NCBI RefSeq assembly: GCF_025602895.1
Contig: NW_026516205.1
Span: forward strand, 186,001-250,000
Length of the DNA stretch: 64,000 nt
Direction: 5' to 3'
From: Polychytrium aggregatum
Lineage: Eukaryota; Chytridiomycota; Chytridiomycetes; Polychytriales
The stretch's first letter is position 1. Every line of letters starts with the position of its first letter. The translations under genes were made by a program, and so were the position numbers. A model generated the notes under the pieces. The model was not told where the DNA came from and did no database searches. It saw nothing but the letters and a program-made list of their open reading frames with translations. Of the stretch, positions 44,859 to 54,756 are shown piece by piece.

Positions 44859-47699
44859 ATGCCGTCGGTACTTGTCCCCAAGCGATATCACAAAGGCAGT
44901 TGGATCTTTGAAAAGCAATCTCTCTTTCTCTCTCTTTTGCTTGCAGAGCTCCAAACGAGCCACGCAATACAGGACACCCAAACGTCAGGCGTTGCCACAA
45001 CCCACCATAGCAGGCTCGTCCAGAGCAGGCAAACCAGCCCACCTCGATCCAGAACATATCGTACCCAAGCAGCCTCGAAGCTGGGTCCGCAGATCTTGTC
45101 CGCAGCACCCAAACCCCTGGACCTGAACCTGAACTTGCAGTGGTCCCTCGGCAACCTGACACAGCTCTCCAAGCCTACAGTCGACTACTCCAGTCGGCGC
45201 ATACATCCCACCCACAACCGTCCCACCGCCAGCGCCGCCATACTCTTGGCCCCAGCGGCGCTGTTGCCCATCTCCTCGGCAGCCGGCCAGCTCTCTTGTG
45301 TCGAGGAATATCCGCTTATCACCGTCAGTCTGGAAATGGACATCCAGTCGGAGAACCGTGAGACCAGTCCCGAGCAACTTCTCCAAAGCAGACTCCAGCT
45401 GCCGCGGCTCAAGCCCATCCGCCCCTCGGCACTGTATCTCAAGGACCCGGCCGCTGTTCGGAGTAGCCCAATGCTCCAGGCTCCGAACGAGCCACCCTCG
45501 CCCAAGATGACCTCGGCAAGCGAGCGAACGTCGCCTGTCCGCCCCGAGCTTCCTCCCCTGGTGGCACTCGACCGATACGCCCGAAGCAAGAGCCTGCAGG
45601 GCTCCAAGTTCCAGTTGTCGAACCCAACAGGCCACAGCAAGCTCACTCGCAAGGTCAGCGGCGATCACGGGTTGACAGTCAGGAAGAGCATGGAGCGGAT
45701 CCACGAGCACCGAGTGGGCCTCAGCAACCTCGACCTTGAAGGCATTCTCCACGGCCGATATCACAACAAGCCCAACAGGATCCTCAAGAACGCCAACCTC
45801 CAGGGCAAGGGTGCCAGCGTCCCAAAGCTGAGTCTGCAGTCTATCGAGAGCCGGCCGCCGGCCACGACCAAGTCTGTTGCCAAGACCGAGGCCGAGACCG
45901 GTGCCGGTCGCTCCACCAAGCAGCACTTGCGAACGGTCTCGACACAGTTTCTGAGGGACGTCGAGCAGATTGTGTCTCCCACGTCGCTGCTGCACTTTGG
46001 CGAGGCCGATCGGGAGCAGGACTACGAGCAGGGGCGGCAAGACTCGGCCATGTTGTCCCCAGAACGACGCAACGCCAACCCTCTGTCCATGCCAGCCGAC
46101 CCGGCCGATGAGGCCGACTACCTCCGACAGATGCGGCGGGCCTCGAAAGAGTCGTCGCTGTCGGCGGTGCTGCCCCCGCGGTCGAGACAAGCATCGTTCG
46201 AAACCGAGGAGCGGCTGTCGATGCACGGCAAAGGGCATGGACACCCGATCGAAACCGACTGGGTTGGGCGCTGGAAATGGACCGTGGGAACGGTCCTGTG
46301 CTTGTTGCGGTGGGTTGCGGCAGTCAGTCCCTTCTCTGCGAATCCCGCCTCGATCGAAGAGCTTCTGCAGCGGTGTGTCGCTGCTCACCAGGCAAGTGTC
46401 CCGGATCGGCCGGAGGAATGCCCCGATGGCCCCGAGCAGCTGGCCGTCGTCGCCGATTCGTACATCCAGCAATGCAAGACGGCAGCACGGATCCGGTGTT
46501 TGTTGGAGGCCCCACGAGAATACCAGCCCCGAGGTCGGCTTGCCGAGCTCCAGAAGCTGATGCAGACGCTGCCGGCATTCGCCTGTCTGCCAAACTCGAC
46601 GCAGCACACGATTCTGGAACTCATGGAGTTTGTCCACGTCGACCGAGACACCCGCATCATCGCCAAGGACCAGGACGCAACGCAGCTGTACTTTGTCCTG
46701 AACGGCGTCTGTGCAATCACCCACTCAGCCGACCGGCCCTATGTCGACGACGCCCCGATCGAATACCGCGCCGGCGATGCCGTTGGAGAATTCGCCATGT
46801 CGATCCGGCGAGAAAGGCGGCGGACGACGGTCCAGAGCCGCACAGCCGTCGACATGGTTGCGGTGCAGATCCCCGAGTTTATCGCCGCTTTCACGGACAC
46901 GAACAGCGTCAGCGTCCTCGAGCGAGTCTCGCAGACTGCGGACAAGTTGCGGTCGATGCAGGCCCTGCAGCAATGTCATCCGCTCATGCTCCGGAAGCTG
47001 GCGCTGGTCTCGCAGGTGGTGACGATCGAGTCGCCCGGACAGGTGGTGGTGCAGTGCGGCCTCGAGGCTCGCAACAAGCTGTATTTCATCACCAAGGGCC
47101 AGTGCAAGGGCCAGCGCTGGGTGCCGTTTGTTCGCTCCAAGCCAAAGGGCAGCGGCAGCCAAAAACAAGCTACGGCCGGTCCGCTGCGGCCGTTCTACTG
47201 CAACCAGAAGGTGCCCGACAACGAAGAGCTGATGTTTGAGAACCTGTCGTTTGGCAACCTGCAGGCTGGCGAGCACTTTCCTCGGCTGGTGGTGCTGCAG
47301 TCCGAGCTCAACCCTCTGCGGACGCAAGGCATCGCCAAGTCCAAGATAACATTTGCCCTCAACACCCTGCTATCACTCCGGACGCAGTCGCAGAGCTTCT
47401 TGCGGCTGCTGAACGACACGGGACCGATGTCCTCAAGCATTCCTTCGGCCATGCCCGAGACCGAGGAGACATTTGCCGGGCTGGACATGTCTTTTGTGTC
47501 GCTGCAGCGAGTGGAGCTGATCCAGATCGACCGCCTCGACTTGCTCAACATTGCGGACGAGGAGACCATCTATAGCCTGCTGGAGAACAAGGGATGTCTC
47601 GGCACACCGCTCGAGACCCTTCAGATGGAGTTCACCAAGAAGCTCGCCTGGGAAGAGATTCGCCGGGAAGCCGGGCATTCGGAGCATCTGCTGGTATGA
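44859..47699 (+). CDS. Cyclic-nucleotide-binding-domain protein
   Basis: One long open frame. ATGs at 44859 and 45336 (MDIQSENRETSPEQL) are both possible starts; an intron near 44935 (polypyrimidine tract, then TTGCAG) could change the 5' end. From 45336 the protein has 787 residues. The first ~400 are disordered, Ser/Pro/Arg-rich. Then comes a cNMP-binding domain: FACLPNSTQHTILELMEFVH, LYFVLNGVCAITH and the cassette GDAVGEFAMS...RRRTTVQSRT, where G-E and R-x-T are the phosphate-cassette residues. A second, more divergent beta-barrel-like half follows (TIESPGQVVVQCGLEARNKL, YFITKGQ). No kinase, channel or GEF domain is visible, unlike PKA-R or CNG channels. It resembles CNBD2-type proteins, frequent in flagellate lineages. 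Ligand (cAMP or cGMP) cannot be deduced. Confidence 0.75.
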   Translation: MPSVLVPKRYHKGSWIFEKQSLFLSLLLAELQTSHAIQDTQTSGVATTHHSRLVQSRQTSPPRSRTYRTQAASKLGPQILSAAPKPLDLNLNLQWSLGNLTQLSKPTVDYSSRRIHPTHNRPTASAAILLAPAALLPISSAAGQLSCVEEYPLITVSLEMDIQSENRETSPEQLLQSRLQLPRLKPIRPSALYLKDPAAVRSSPMLQAPNEPPSPKMTSASERTSPVRPELPPLVALDRYARSKSLQGSKFQLSNPTGHSKLTRKVSGDHGLTVRKSMERIHEHRVGLSNLDLEGILHGRYHNKPNRILKNANLQGKGASVPKLSLQSIESRPPATTKSVAKTEAETGAGRSTKQHLRTVSTQFLRDVEQIVSPTSLLHFGEADREQDYEQGRQDSAMLSPERRNANPLSMPADPADEADYLRQMRRASKESSLSAVLPPRSRQASFETEERLSMHGKGHGHPIETDWVGRWKWTVGTVLCLLRWVAAVSPFSANPASIEELLQRCVAAHQASVPDRPEECPDGPEQLAVVADSYIQQCKTAARIRCLLEAPREYQPRGRLAELQKLMQTLPAFACLPNSTQHTILELMEFVHVDRDTRIIAKDQDATQLYFVLNGVCAITHSADRPYVDDAPIEYRAGDAVGEFAMSIRRERRRTTVQSRTAVDMVAVQIPEFIAAFTDTNSVSVLERVSQTADKLRSMQALQQCHPLMLRKLALVSQVVTIESPGQVVVQCGLEARNKLYFITKGQCKGQRWVPFVRSKPKGSGSQKQATAGPLRPFYCNQKVPDNEELMFENLSFGNLQAGEHFPRLVVLQSELNPLRTQGIAKSKITFALNTLLSLRTQSQSFLRLLNDTGPMSSSIPSAMPETEETFAGLDMSFVSLQRVELIQIDRLDLLNIADEETIYSLLENKGCLGTPLETLQMEFTKKLAWEEIRREAGHSEHLLV

Positions 47700-48212
47700 C
47701 GAGGGTGCTGCTTCCCTCGAATCCGTGCGGCGAAGCGACCGTTGCCACCTCGGATGCGTTTGATGGACCATCGGTGTCGACTCATGCACATTCGTTGGCG
47801 TGTGAATACAAATCGCACTGTGATCCATGGCTGTGGAGATGAGCAGCCGTCCATGAGGGATGTTGTTGGCGGGCATTTGGCGGGCGAGCCGGGCTCAGGG
47901 ATTGTTTGCCGAGGCGGGAAGCGGGATATTGGACCGAGCCCGTCAAGGTTGCAAGCCAAGGCGGCATGCGCCTGGCTGGGAGTGCTATACTGCCGACGAT
48001 CACAAAAGCCCACTAACAGCATCTGGCGAGTTTCAGATCTGTCGCACGGAGTGATTTCGGGCGATTGTCGGACTCTGGCAAGAGGGGAAGAGTCGCTATC
48101 ATTGCCACCACAACCACTGCTGGCCGCAACGGCTCCAAGCAGCGATCCCGAGTAATAGTCCCAAGCAACAGTCCCAAGCGACTGTCCAAAGCAACTGTCC
48201 GAAACAGCAGCT
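47700..48212. other. Intergenic before the GT34 gene
   Basis: Tandem plus-strand spacing. Near 48150-48215 there are short repeats of CCAAGCAACAGTC/CCAAGCGACTGTC directly upstream of the glycosyltransferase ATG. No gene seen. Confidence 0.4.
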
Positions 48213-48794
48213 ATGGCACAGCCTTTCAACCTCAAACTGCCTCGCTCCTCTATCCTGGTCCTTACGATCGTCAGCGTTGTCATCCTGTGGGTGACCCTGA
48301 CAAGCGAAGGGGCGTGGATGCTGCGGTATGTCGACAACAGCGGCATAACTGTTCCACTTGCCGGTGCTGCAAAGGACCCTCGGATTGCCATCGTCATGTC
48401 GTGGTCTCCAAGCACCCGCGACCGAAATGTCTCGAACTACCCACGCATGGTCGTCGAATCGCTTCAGCTCAAGAGGAACTATGCCCGGCGACACGGCTAT
48501 GCGTTCTTTGTGGACGACGTCATTGACGAGACCCGGATTGTGCCGTTCGGGCGATACACAACCATAGTGTCGCTCATGAACTTTATGCCTACACTGTGAG
48601 TACCGAGCGAATGAGTGAAGGGGAGGGAGATGGGCGAGGTGTTGATGCAGCGAGAGTGTGGGTGTCTGTGTAGAAGGATGCAATGGGAGAAACGGCTGAG
48701 GCGGCGTTGGCATCCTGGTTACTTCCATCGGACTGACATTGACCCATCTCTGTCGATCTGTCCTCGAATGCAACTCTCTGGCCCCTGGAAATGA

Positions 48795-48850
<56 letters not shown>

Positions 48851-50014
48851 CCGGCAACGGCGACGGCGACGGCAACCCCGCTGTGGTAGCGAGTGGATAG
48901 TGTACCTGTACGTTGGCAGATGGCCGATTGCAGCGAGATCTTGGCGCGGGATGTGACGACGATGACGCAAAGATTATGGCAAGGGTGGCTGGGAGGACAA
49001 GATGGGAGGACAGGGAAAGCAGACCAAACGGACGCACAGCGGCAGACGAGATGATCGAGATGGAGGAGCGGCGATGGAGATAGCGGCTGGCACGGAGTGG
49101 AGAACGCACCCGGCCTCGATGGCTCACACGAATCGTCCTCGTCATGCCGTGCCGTGCGTATCGCACCGGCCCTCTCTCCCCACGACACGACTCTGATTGC
49201 GTTACTCGCACCATCCGCTGCCAGGGACATGGACACCATCATCATGCGACCGAGCCTGTCGCTCGAACAACTGATCCTCGCACCGTACATGCAGCAGCCG
49301 GGTCTGCACCCGGCGCATGAGGCTGCGGACGGCACGGGCACCGACACCGACACCGACACCAGCACCAGCACCAGCACCAGCAACAGCAGCAGCAGCAGCA
49401 CCGTCGTTACAGCAATGCCCCCGCGTCCCTTTGCCGAAATCGATTTGATCGGCAAGCGGGATTGCTGGGGGGACCTGAACGCCGGGGTGCTGTTCCTGCG
49501 GAACTCGGACTGGACGGTGGGCGTGCTGCGAGCAGCGCTGAACTACAAGCACAGGCACCCCGACTCCAACTTCAACGACCAGGATGCGCTCGCGGCGGTG
49601 CTCCAGGCCCTGCCGGAAGCCCAGCGCAGGCACTTTATCCTGTCGCCCGATCATGCCCGATTCAACAAGTACATGCCGGGCATCTGTGGCGGCGGGCACG
49701 ACTGGCACTGGTACACGCCCGGTGACTTTCTGGTGCACTTTCCAGGCGACGACCGGTCGTCTGGCCGATGGGAGCAGATGGTCCAACAGCTGTATCTCGA
49801 GGAACCCGCGGTGCTGCCGGAGCTGCTGGACGGGCTGGAAGCCGAATGGCACGGCAGCGCCGAATGGATCAACCGGCTGAAAGAACGGCCGGGCCGTGCA
49901 CGACAGGCCCGACACGGCGACGCCGCAGCCGAGATGAGGCGCCAGGGGAGACAGCGCTGGGCGAGACAAGGGACGGCCATCGATGATGGCCATGAACGCC
50001 GACAATGGGAATGA
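48213..50014 (+). CDS. GT34-type (Gma12/Mnn10-like) Golgi glycosyltransferase
   Basis: Exon 1 is 48213-48595 and exon 2 is 49225-50014; both phases agree (CT|GTGAGT and CCAG|G) and give 390 residues. Residues ~13-36 are a signal anchor (ILVLTIVSVVILWVTLTS) after a short basic cytosolic tail, which is type II Golgi topology. RIAIVMSW, RNYARRHGYAFFVDD, DMDTIIM (the metal-binding DxD), CWGDLNAGVLFLRNSDWT, NDQDALAAVL and FLVHFPGDDRSSGRW follow in the order seen in galactosyl/mannosyltransferases of GT34. A coding microsatellite (DTDTDTSTSTSTSNSSSSS, 49342-49398) sits between the DxD and the next block. The stretch just before DxD usually reads '.DW(V/I)LW.D.D'. That W segment is missing with this splice, so a micro-exon in the 629-base intron may have been overlooked. 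Confidence 0.72.
48794..48876 (+). repeat. 6-base microsatellite (CAACGG)n in the GT34 intron
   Basis: About a dozen copies of CAACGG, degenerating rightward to CACCGG and CGACGG, inside the single large intron of the glycosyltransferase gene. Confidence 0.95.
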
Positions 50015-52209
50015 GGGACAGCCGGCGCAGGCGAGAGTGGGTATGCCTGGCCAGGTTTGGGGGGAAGGGCCGTGCGTGGAAGCCGGCGAGTGGAGAAGAC
50101 CGCAGCGGGCGTTTGTCAGCGGGCGGAAGGGTCGCATGGCGAGCCCACGATTCGGACGACGGCGGGTCGGCCTTTGCAATACACGGGCTGCACGCAGGCC
50201 AGCTGCAGAGAGAACATGGGGACAGGATCGAGGCGGACGGGGTGGAGCCGAGTGGGGTGGATGCAGAGGCCAGAGCAAAGAAAATAAAGCGAGTGTTAGC
50301 AAGAGCCGGCAAGAGTTACAACATGTTAGCAAGAGTTAGCAAGAGTTACAACATGTTAGCAACTAGCAAGAGCAAGCACCAGCCAGCAACAGCCGGCCAG
50401 AGGGACCGGGAAAGGACTGGGAAAGGACTGGGAACTGCATTTGCCGGCCATGGAGATGCACACTGCCGGCCATGGAGGCGCACATGCACCGGCAGCGGCG
50501 CTGCAGACCACATGGCCACGCCCTCCGGCAAATCCAACTGCACCTTGGCTGGCACGGCTGAACTTGCCTGCGTTCTTGGAGATACATGAACATCCAGATG
50601 GGCGACTGGGACGGGAGAGAGTGTGTGGGAAACAGAGGCAAGCGCACCGCAGGGCACAGCACGGCTTGGGTTGTACTGGCAACATGACCATAGACACGAC
50701 CACGGCCATGACCATGACCATGACCATGACCATGACCCGGGCGACAAGACATCAAAGCGATCGATAACGGATTTCACTCTCAGACATGTCCCCAGCCCCG
50801 CCCCCACAAACAACGAAGGACTTTTCCCAGAGCACCCAAACAAGACCGGGCACTGCCCAACGCCCAAACCAGATCGAGCGCTCCCCAGAGACCACCCCCC
50901 CGCAACAAGCCCGCTGGCGCTGGCCGTCACACCAAGATCCATGACCGCCCAGCCAGGCGGGCAGTCACGCTGTCTTGCTCCCCCTCTCCCCCCCAACAGG
51001 ACCCGCCACGCGCGCAGCTGCCCGGCACAGCCCTCTGTGTGCCCGCCGACACAAGCCCGCTCACGCGGACACACTGCGCGCCGCCTTGTGGGTGTGTGCG
51101 CAGCACTGCATCGGCCCGCGTCCGCCCGCGTCCGCCCGCGGCCACCTTCCTCGCCCCCCCGCGCCGCCGCAGCCGCGGGCCAATCATCGCGCGTGCCCGC
51201 AGGGGAGGGCAAGGGCTCGTCGCGGCTGCGTCGCCCGATAAACCTTGGCGCCGCGCCGCAGAGCTCCGTGCTGCCCTTTGTCCGCTGACAAGATCTGCTG
51301 CGCACGCGATTAGCCTGAACGCGCAGGCAGCCAGTGCGTGGCCGGATCCAGCCGCACCGTGGCCGGCCGCCGTCTGGCTGCTGCCCTCACGCCCAGCGCC
51401 CGTTTGGCCCACCGGGCCCAGGACTTTGCACCGCCGTTTTTATACCTGGCTCGTCGGCGCTGCGGTCCTTCGCCGCCCACTGATTCTATATTCCGTCTTC
51501 CGGGGCATTGCCTGACTGTCTTGCCTCTGCCCTTGGCATCCCCTCCCCTCTGCGATCCGCCTGCTGCCCGACTGTGATCCGCTTGCGATCCACTTGTTTT
51601 TCTCTCTCTCTCTCTCTCATTCTCTCTCGCTCGCTCTCGCTCGTGCCTATTCCGTCAGCTCAACTCGGCTCGGTTCGGTTCAGCTCGGCTCGGCTCATCT
51701 CAACTCGGCTCGGCGCACTTTCGTTCGCCGTATTCTCCATCTTGCTCGCCCTGCTCCGGCATCTGCTCCCGTTACCGATTAGACCCGCGAGGCTCCAGCA
51801 TCCGCCCCTCGCTCTGGCTCGGCATCGCCTTCCTGCTCCACATACACCCTATGAACCAATAAAGCAGCGCGCTGCCCTCTCCCGTTTCCTCCGGGGCCGC
51901 TGCACGGTCCTCTGTCCGGATTCCCATCCCCTTCTGATTCCTAAGTATACATGTCCTGGTTCTAGCCCAGCTATTCTCTGGCCTCCACCTTGACTCTGTT
52001 CCTGGCCCGAATCCCGCTGCTCTCTCGCCAGACCCTCTTCTGGCACCTCCACCCCCCTCCCAGCGTCGCTTCTCAAGTTGCTGCTCCCACCACGTTACTC
52101 GTCGGCCTTCTACCCCACTATCCAAGCCGCTGGCAGCCGATCGACCTGATCCCGCTGCCAAATACACCCATCCCGCTCTCCGTCGTCTGCCCCTATTCTC
52201 GATTCGACA
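50015..52209. other. Long intergenic, GC-rich then pyrimidine-rich
   Basis: About 2.2 kb. It contains 20-base repeats (GTTAGCAAGAGTTACAACAT, about three copies, 50293-50365) and an (ATGACC)n tract at 50699-50735. A very GC-rich block lies at 50900-51450, followed by a CT tract at 51599-51640 and (CTCGG)n-like pyrimidine repeats at 51658-51715. The last ~700 bases are probably the promoter and leader of the 848-residue gene. Long ORFs occur on both strands but have the composition of GC-biased noise and no domain. Confidence 0.5.
51599..51640 (+). promoter_or_regulatory. CT-rich tract upstream of the 848-residue gene
   Basis: A run of (TC)n with few interruptions, about 600 bases before the ATG, continuing as CTCGG-type pyrimidine-rich sequence. 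CT tracts often mark transcription start regions in fungi; the role here is inferred only from position and strand. Confidence 0.35.
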
Positions 52210-54756
52210 ATGTTTCCGACCTCGTCCTTGCCCGACGAAACCTTTGCCGGCATGATCGCCAAGCTGTCGGCTGACCTTGCCAAGCTCCGCCAACTCGACC
52301 GTGCAATCCAGGACGAAATCACCAAAAAGGAAATCCTGCTCAAACTCTACATCCAGAAGGAGCAGGATCTTGTCCAGAAAAAACAGCTTCAGATCGAAGG
52401 CAACATCCGCCACTTTCTCAGTGGCACGGCTGCCTCCATCATCCATCCCGCGGTCCATCACCCCGGCTCGGCATCGGCGTCGGCATCGGCGTTGGCGTCG
52501 TCATCGTCCGCAAACATCCACGGCCAGTCGCTATGGGATGCCTCGCCGCCCCCGGCTCCGTCCATGAGCTCCAACGAGTCCAGTATCTTCCCCGGTCCCA
52601 TCGACATCTCCATGCTTTCGCCTTCGTCCCAAGTCATCTTCAGTCCGTCTGTGGCCAATCTGCCGCTCTCGGGCACGCCCAACTTTTCGAATCTGTCGCA
52701 GAGTCTTCCACTCTTCGACACATCCATGGATCTCACGCCCCCGCCCTCCGCCAATATCGGCATCGTCGGCAGCAGTAACAACACCAACAGCAACAAGAAC
52801 AGCGGCAATCCTGGTCCCATCCTCGTCGGCACTGCCTTCAACAACTCACCGTCGATCATCGGTGCCTCGGCTTTCACGCCTGCAAGTCCGTTCACTCCTT
52901 ACCCGTTGGTCTTTGATTCTGCCCCGCATCCCGCAAGCGGGGCCATGCTTCAGGGATTTGACGAGGCCATCGCCAGCGCCCCGATATCGCTGTTTTCGAC
53001 CTCGAGCTTCCTGCAGTCCGAAGACCTGTCGCTCCTGTCCGACGATCCCGTCATTCCCAACGATCCAGTCGTCCCCAGCCATCCAAACACCGAGCCAAGC
53101 TCGGCCGAGACGCTGTTTATGCCCATTCCGGCCTCCAGCTGCAGCACGCCCGAGGAACACGCCGATTCGCCATCCTTTTCGCCTTCCAACCAGCCGTACG
53201 TTATCGATGTCGACATGTCGTCTCAGTCCCAGTCCCAGTCTCAGTCCCAGTCTCAGTCCCAGTCTCAGTCTCAGTCTTCGAGATCGCTGCCGTCGTCGCA
53301 GATGAGCGTTGACCATCCGCTGGATCGAGTCGACATCCGCAAGCGCAAGAACGTCACTGAGGTTGTTGGTCGCTGTGGCCAATGTTTCCGGACCCTGGCC
53401 AGCCTCTTCATCCACGGGATCGAGCTCGAATCCGAGAGTCTGTGCAGCGTCGATTTGTTGTGTCCATCGTGCGAGGCCACCGCCAAGCGCTCCTCCGGCA
53501 GCACCGAAAACTCGCCGCGGCTGCCTGTCGACTCACCTCAGCAGAGCTCCTCTGGCTTGACCAAGCGGTCCCGAAAGCGGCTGCTGCCCGCGCAGAGCCC
53601 GGTGCTGATTTGCTACGTCTGCAAGAAGCACTGCGCCACGGGCACCGTCCAAGTCGTCGACACCGAAAACTCGGGCAAGAAGTTTGCAAAGATCGAGGAC
53701 GGCTCGGCGGCAGCGGTCGCCGGCAGCTCCGCCTCGCTGCCGCAGCTCGAGTCCAAGATATCCGTCAGCATCGTCACCAAGGACGTCCTTCACAAAACCG
53801 AGATCATATGTCAGCTGTGCACGCAAAAGTACCGACTCTGCACCGACTGCGGCGGCGGTGGCAAGTGGCGAACGGGCAAATGGCGCCCCGTCGAGATGTT
53901 TGCCAAGGGCCGCAAGACCTGCAACCTGCAGCACGCCCGCATCGGCAACGTCATCTCGGAATACAGTCTGTGCACGCTGCCGAGCAGCGCCGGCGGCACC
54001 CCCAAGCCCTTCACGACCGACGAAATCGTGGCTCTCTTTGAAAACACCGTCTACAACTTTCTCGGATCACCCTCCATCCTCGAGAACTGCCCACACTTCC
54101 CAACCTTCCAGGCGATCCACAACCGCATCAGCCAGCTGCGCAACGAACTCACAAACCTGCTCGAGCGTCCGCCCTCGACGGGCCATCTGCGCTACATGAT
54201 CACCTGTGCAGGATACCAGACCAAGGGCCGTCGCTCCAAGAAGGGGCCCAGCGGCAACGGCAGCGGTGTCGAGGCATCGTCGGCTTCGGATCGCAACAAG
54301 CCCGAGAACGTCGTGATGGATCCGGCCCTGCGCAAGGTCCTGGCCTTCCAGATCCTGGAGGTGAACGTCGACACCCAGTGCGCCGAGATTTCCCTGGGCG
54401 AAGACTATCGAAGCGACCCAGCCTTCACCAACTTTTTCCGCCACACTCTCACGCAGCTCATCGACTATGTGCAGAGCCACTTGCGCGAGCACGGACACAA
54501 GCCGATCCGGTATCTGTGGCTGACGACCCGGCTATCGTCGGGGTCCAACAGCCCCTGGTTCAGCGCCCTGATGCGATACGGATTCAACTTCAGTGGCGAC
54601 TTTATCCAGCAGCAGAGGCAGAAGCTTGGGATCGTTGTCGAGCCGGCCTGGTTCGTCAACAGCTACATCCCGGCCTCGATATCGGCGCAGTTCAGGAGCT
54701 ATGTTGTCGAAGTCGGTGTCTACCTAGAAAACCTGGCGAAGGAAGAAAGCAAGTAA
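52210..54756 (+). CDS. 848-residue cysteine-rich protein of unknown function
   Basis: Intronless, unlike most neighbours. Residues ~1-75 form a predicted coiled coil (KLSADLAKLRQLDRAIQDEI and on). Residues ~80-380 are Ser/Pro-rich and disordered, with an (SQ)n run at ~336-357. The conserved part starts at ~385 with cysteine pairs: GRCGQCF, LLCPSCE, ICYVCKKHC and IICQLCTQKYRLCTDCGGGG. These run straight into KWRTGKWRPVEMFAKGRKTC and NLQHARIG. So there are about 13 cysteines, probably binding two or three zinc ions. The C-terminal ~200 residues are globular (LAFQILEVNVDTQCAEISLG; IRYLWLTTRLSSGSNSPWFS; FVNSYIPASISAQFRSYVVE), somewhat like an acyltransferase-type fold, but I cannot assign it. It could be a nuclear zinc-binding regulator. 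No function is claimed. Confidence 0.8.
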   Translation: MFPTSSLPDETFAGMIAKLSADLAKLRQLDRAIQDEITKKEILLKLYIQKEQDLVQKKQLQIEGNIRHFLSGTAASIIHPAVHHPGSASASASALASSSSANIHGQSLWDASPPPAPSMSSNESSIFPGPIDISMLSPSSQVIFSPSVANLPLSGTPNFSNLSQSLPLFDTSMDLTPPPSANIGIVGSSNNTNSNKNSGNPGPILVGTAFNNSPSIIGASAFTPASPFTPYPLVFDSAPHPASGAMLQGFDEAIASAPISLFSTSSFLQSEDLSLLSDDPVIPNDPVVPSHPNTEPSSAETLFMPIPASSCSTPEEHADSPSFSPSNQPYVIDVDMSSQSQSQSQSQSQSQSQSQSSRSLPSSQMSVDHPLDRVDIRKRKNVTEVVGRCGQCFRTLASLFIHGIELESESLCSVDLLCPSCEATAKRSSGSTENSPRLPVDSPQQSSSGLTKRSRKRLLPAQSPVLICYVCKKHCATGTVQVVDTENSGKKFAKIEDGSAAAVAGSSASLPQLESKISVSIVTKDVLHKTEIICQLCTQKYRLCTDCGGGGKWRTGKWRPVEMFAKGRKTCNLQHARIGNVISEYSLCTLPSSAGGTPKPFTTDEIVALFENTVYNFLGSPSILENCPHFPTFQAIHNRISQLRNELTNLLERPPSTGHLRYMITCAGYQTKGRRSKKGPSGNGSGVEASSASDRNKPENVVMDPALRKVLAFQILEVNVDTQCAEISLGEDYRSDPAFTNFFRHTLTQLIDYVQSHLREHGHKPIRYLWLTTRLSSGSNSPWFSALMRYGFNFSGDFIQQQRQKLGIVVEPAWFVNSYIPASISAQFRSYVVEVGVYLENLAKEESK
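53218..53278 (+). repeat. Coding microsatellite (CAGTCC/CAGTCT)n
   Basis: About ten hexamer units encoding an alternating Ser-Gln run within the disordered part of the 848-residue protein. Units stay in frame, so length change would only alter the number of Ser-Gln pairs. Confidence 0.95.

Noticed and set aside
44985-46724. 579-residue minus-strand open frame
   Set aside because: Exact antisense of the cyclic-nucleotide-binding gene; caused by GC-rich third positions on the coding strand.
49202-50332. 376-residue minus-strand open frame
   Set aside because: Antisense of the glycosyltransferase second exon, which carries family motifs.
50346-51305. 319-residue minus-strand and overlapping plus-strand frames in the CpG-rich spacer
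   Set aside because: Open frames on both strands at once with Arg/Pro/Ala/Ser bias are expected in very GC-rich DNA; no conserved motif.
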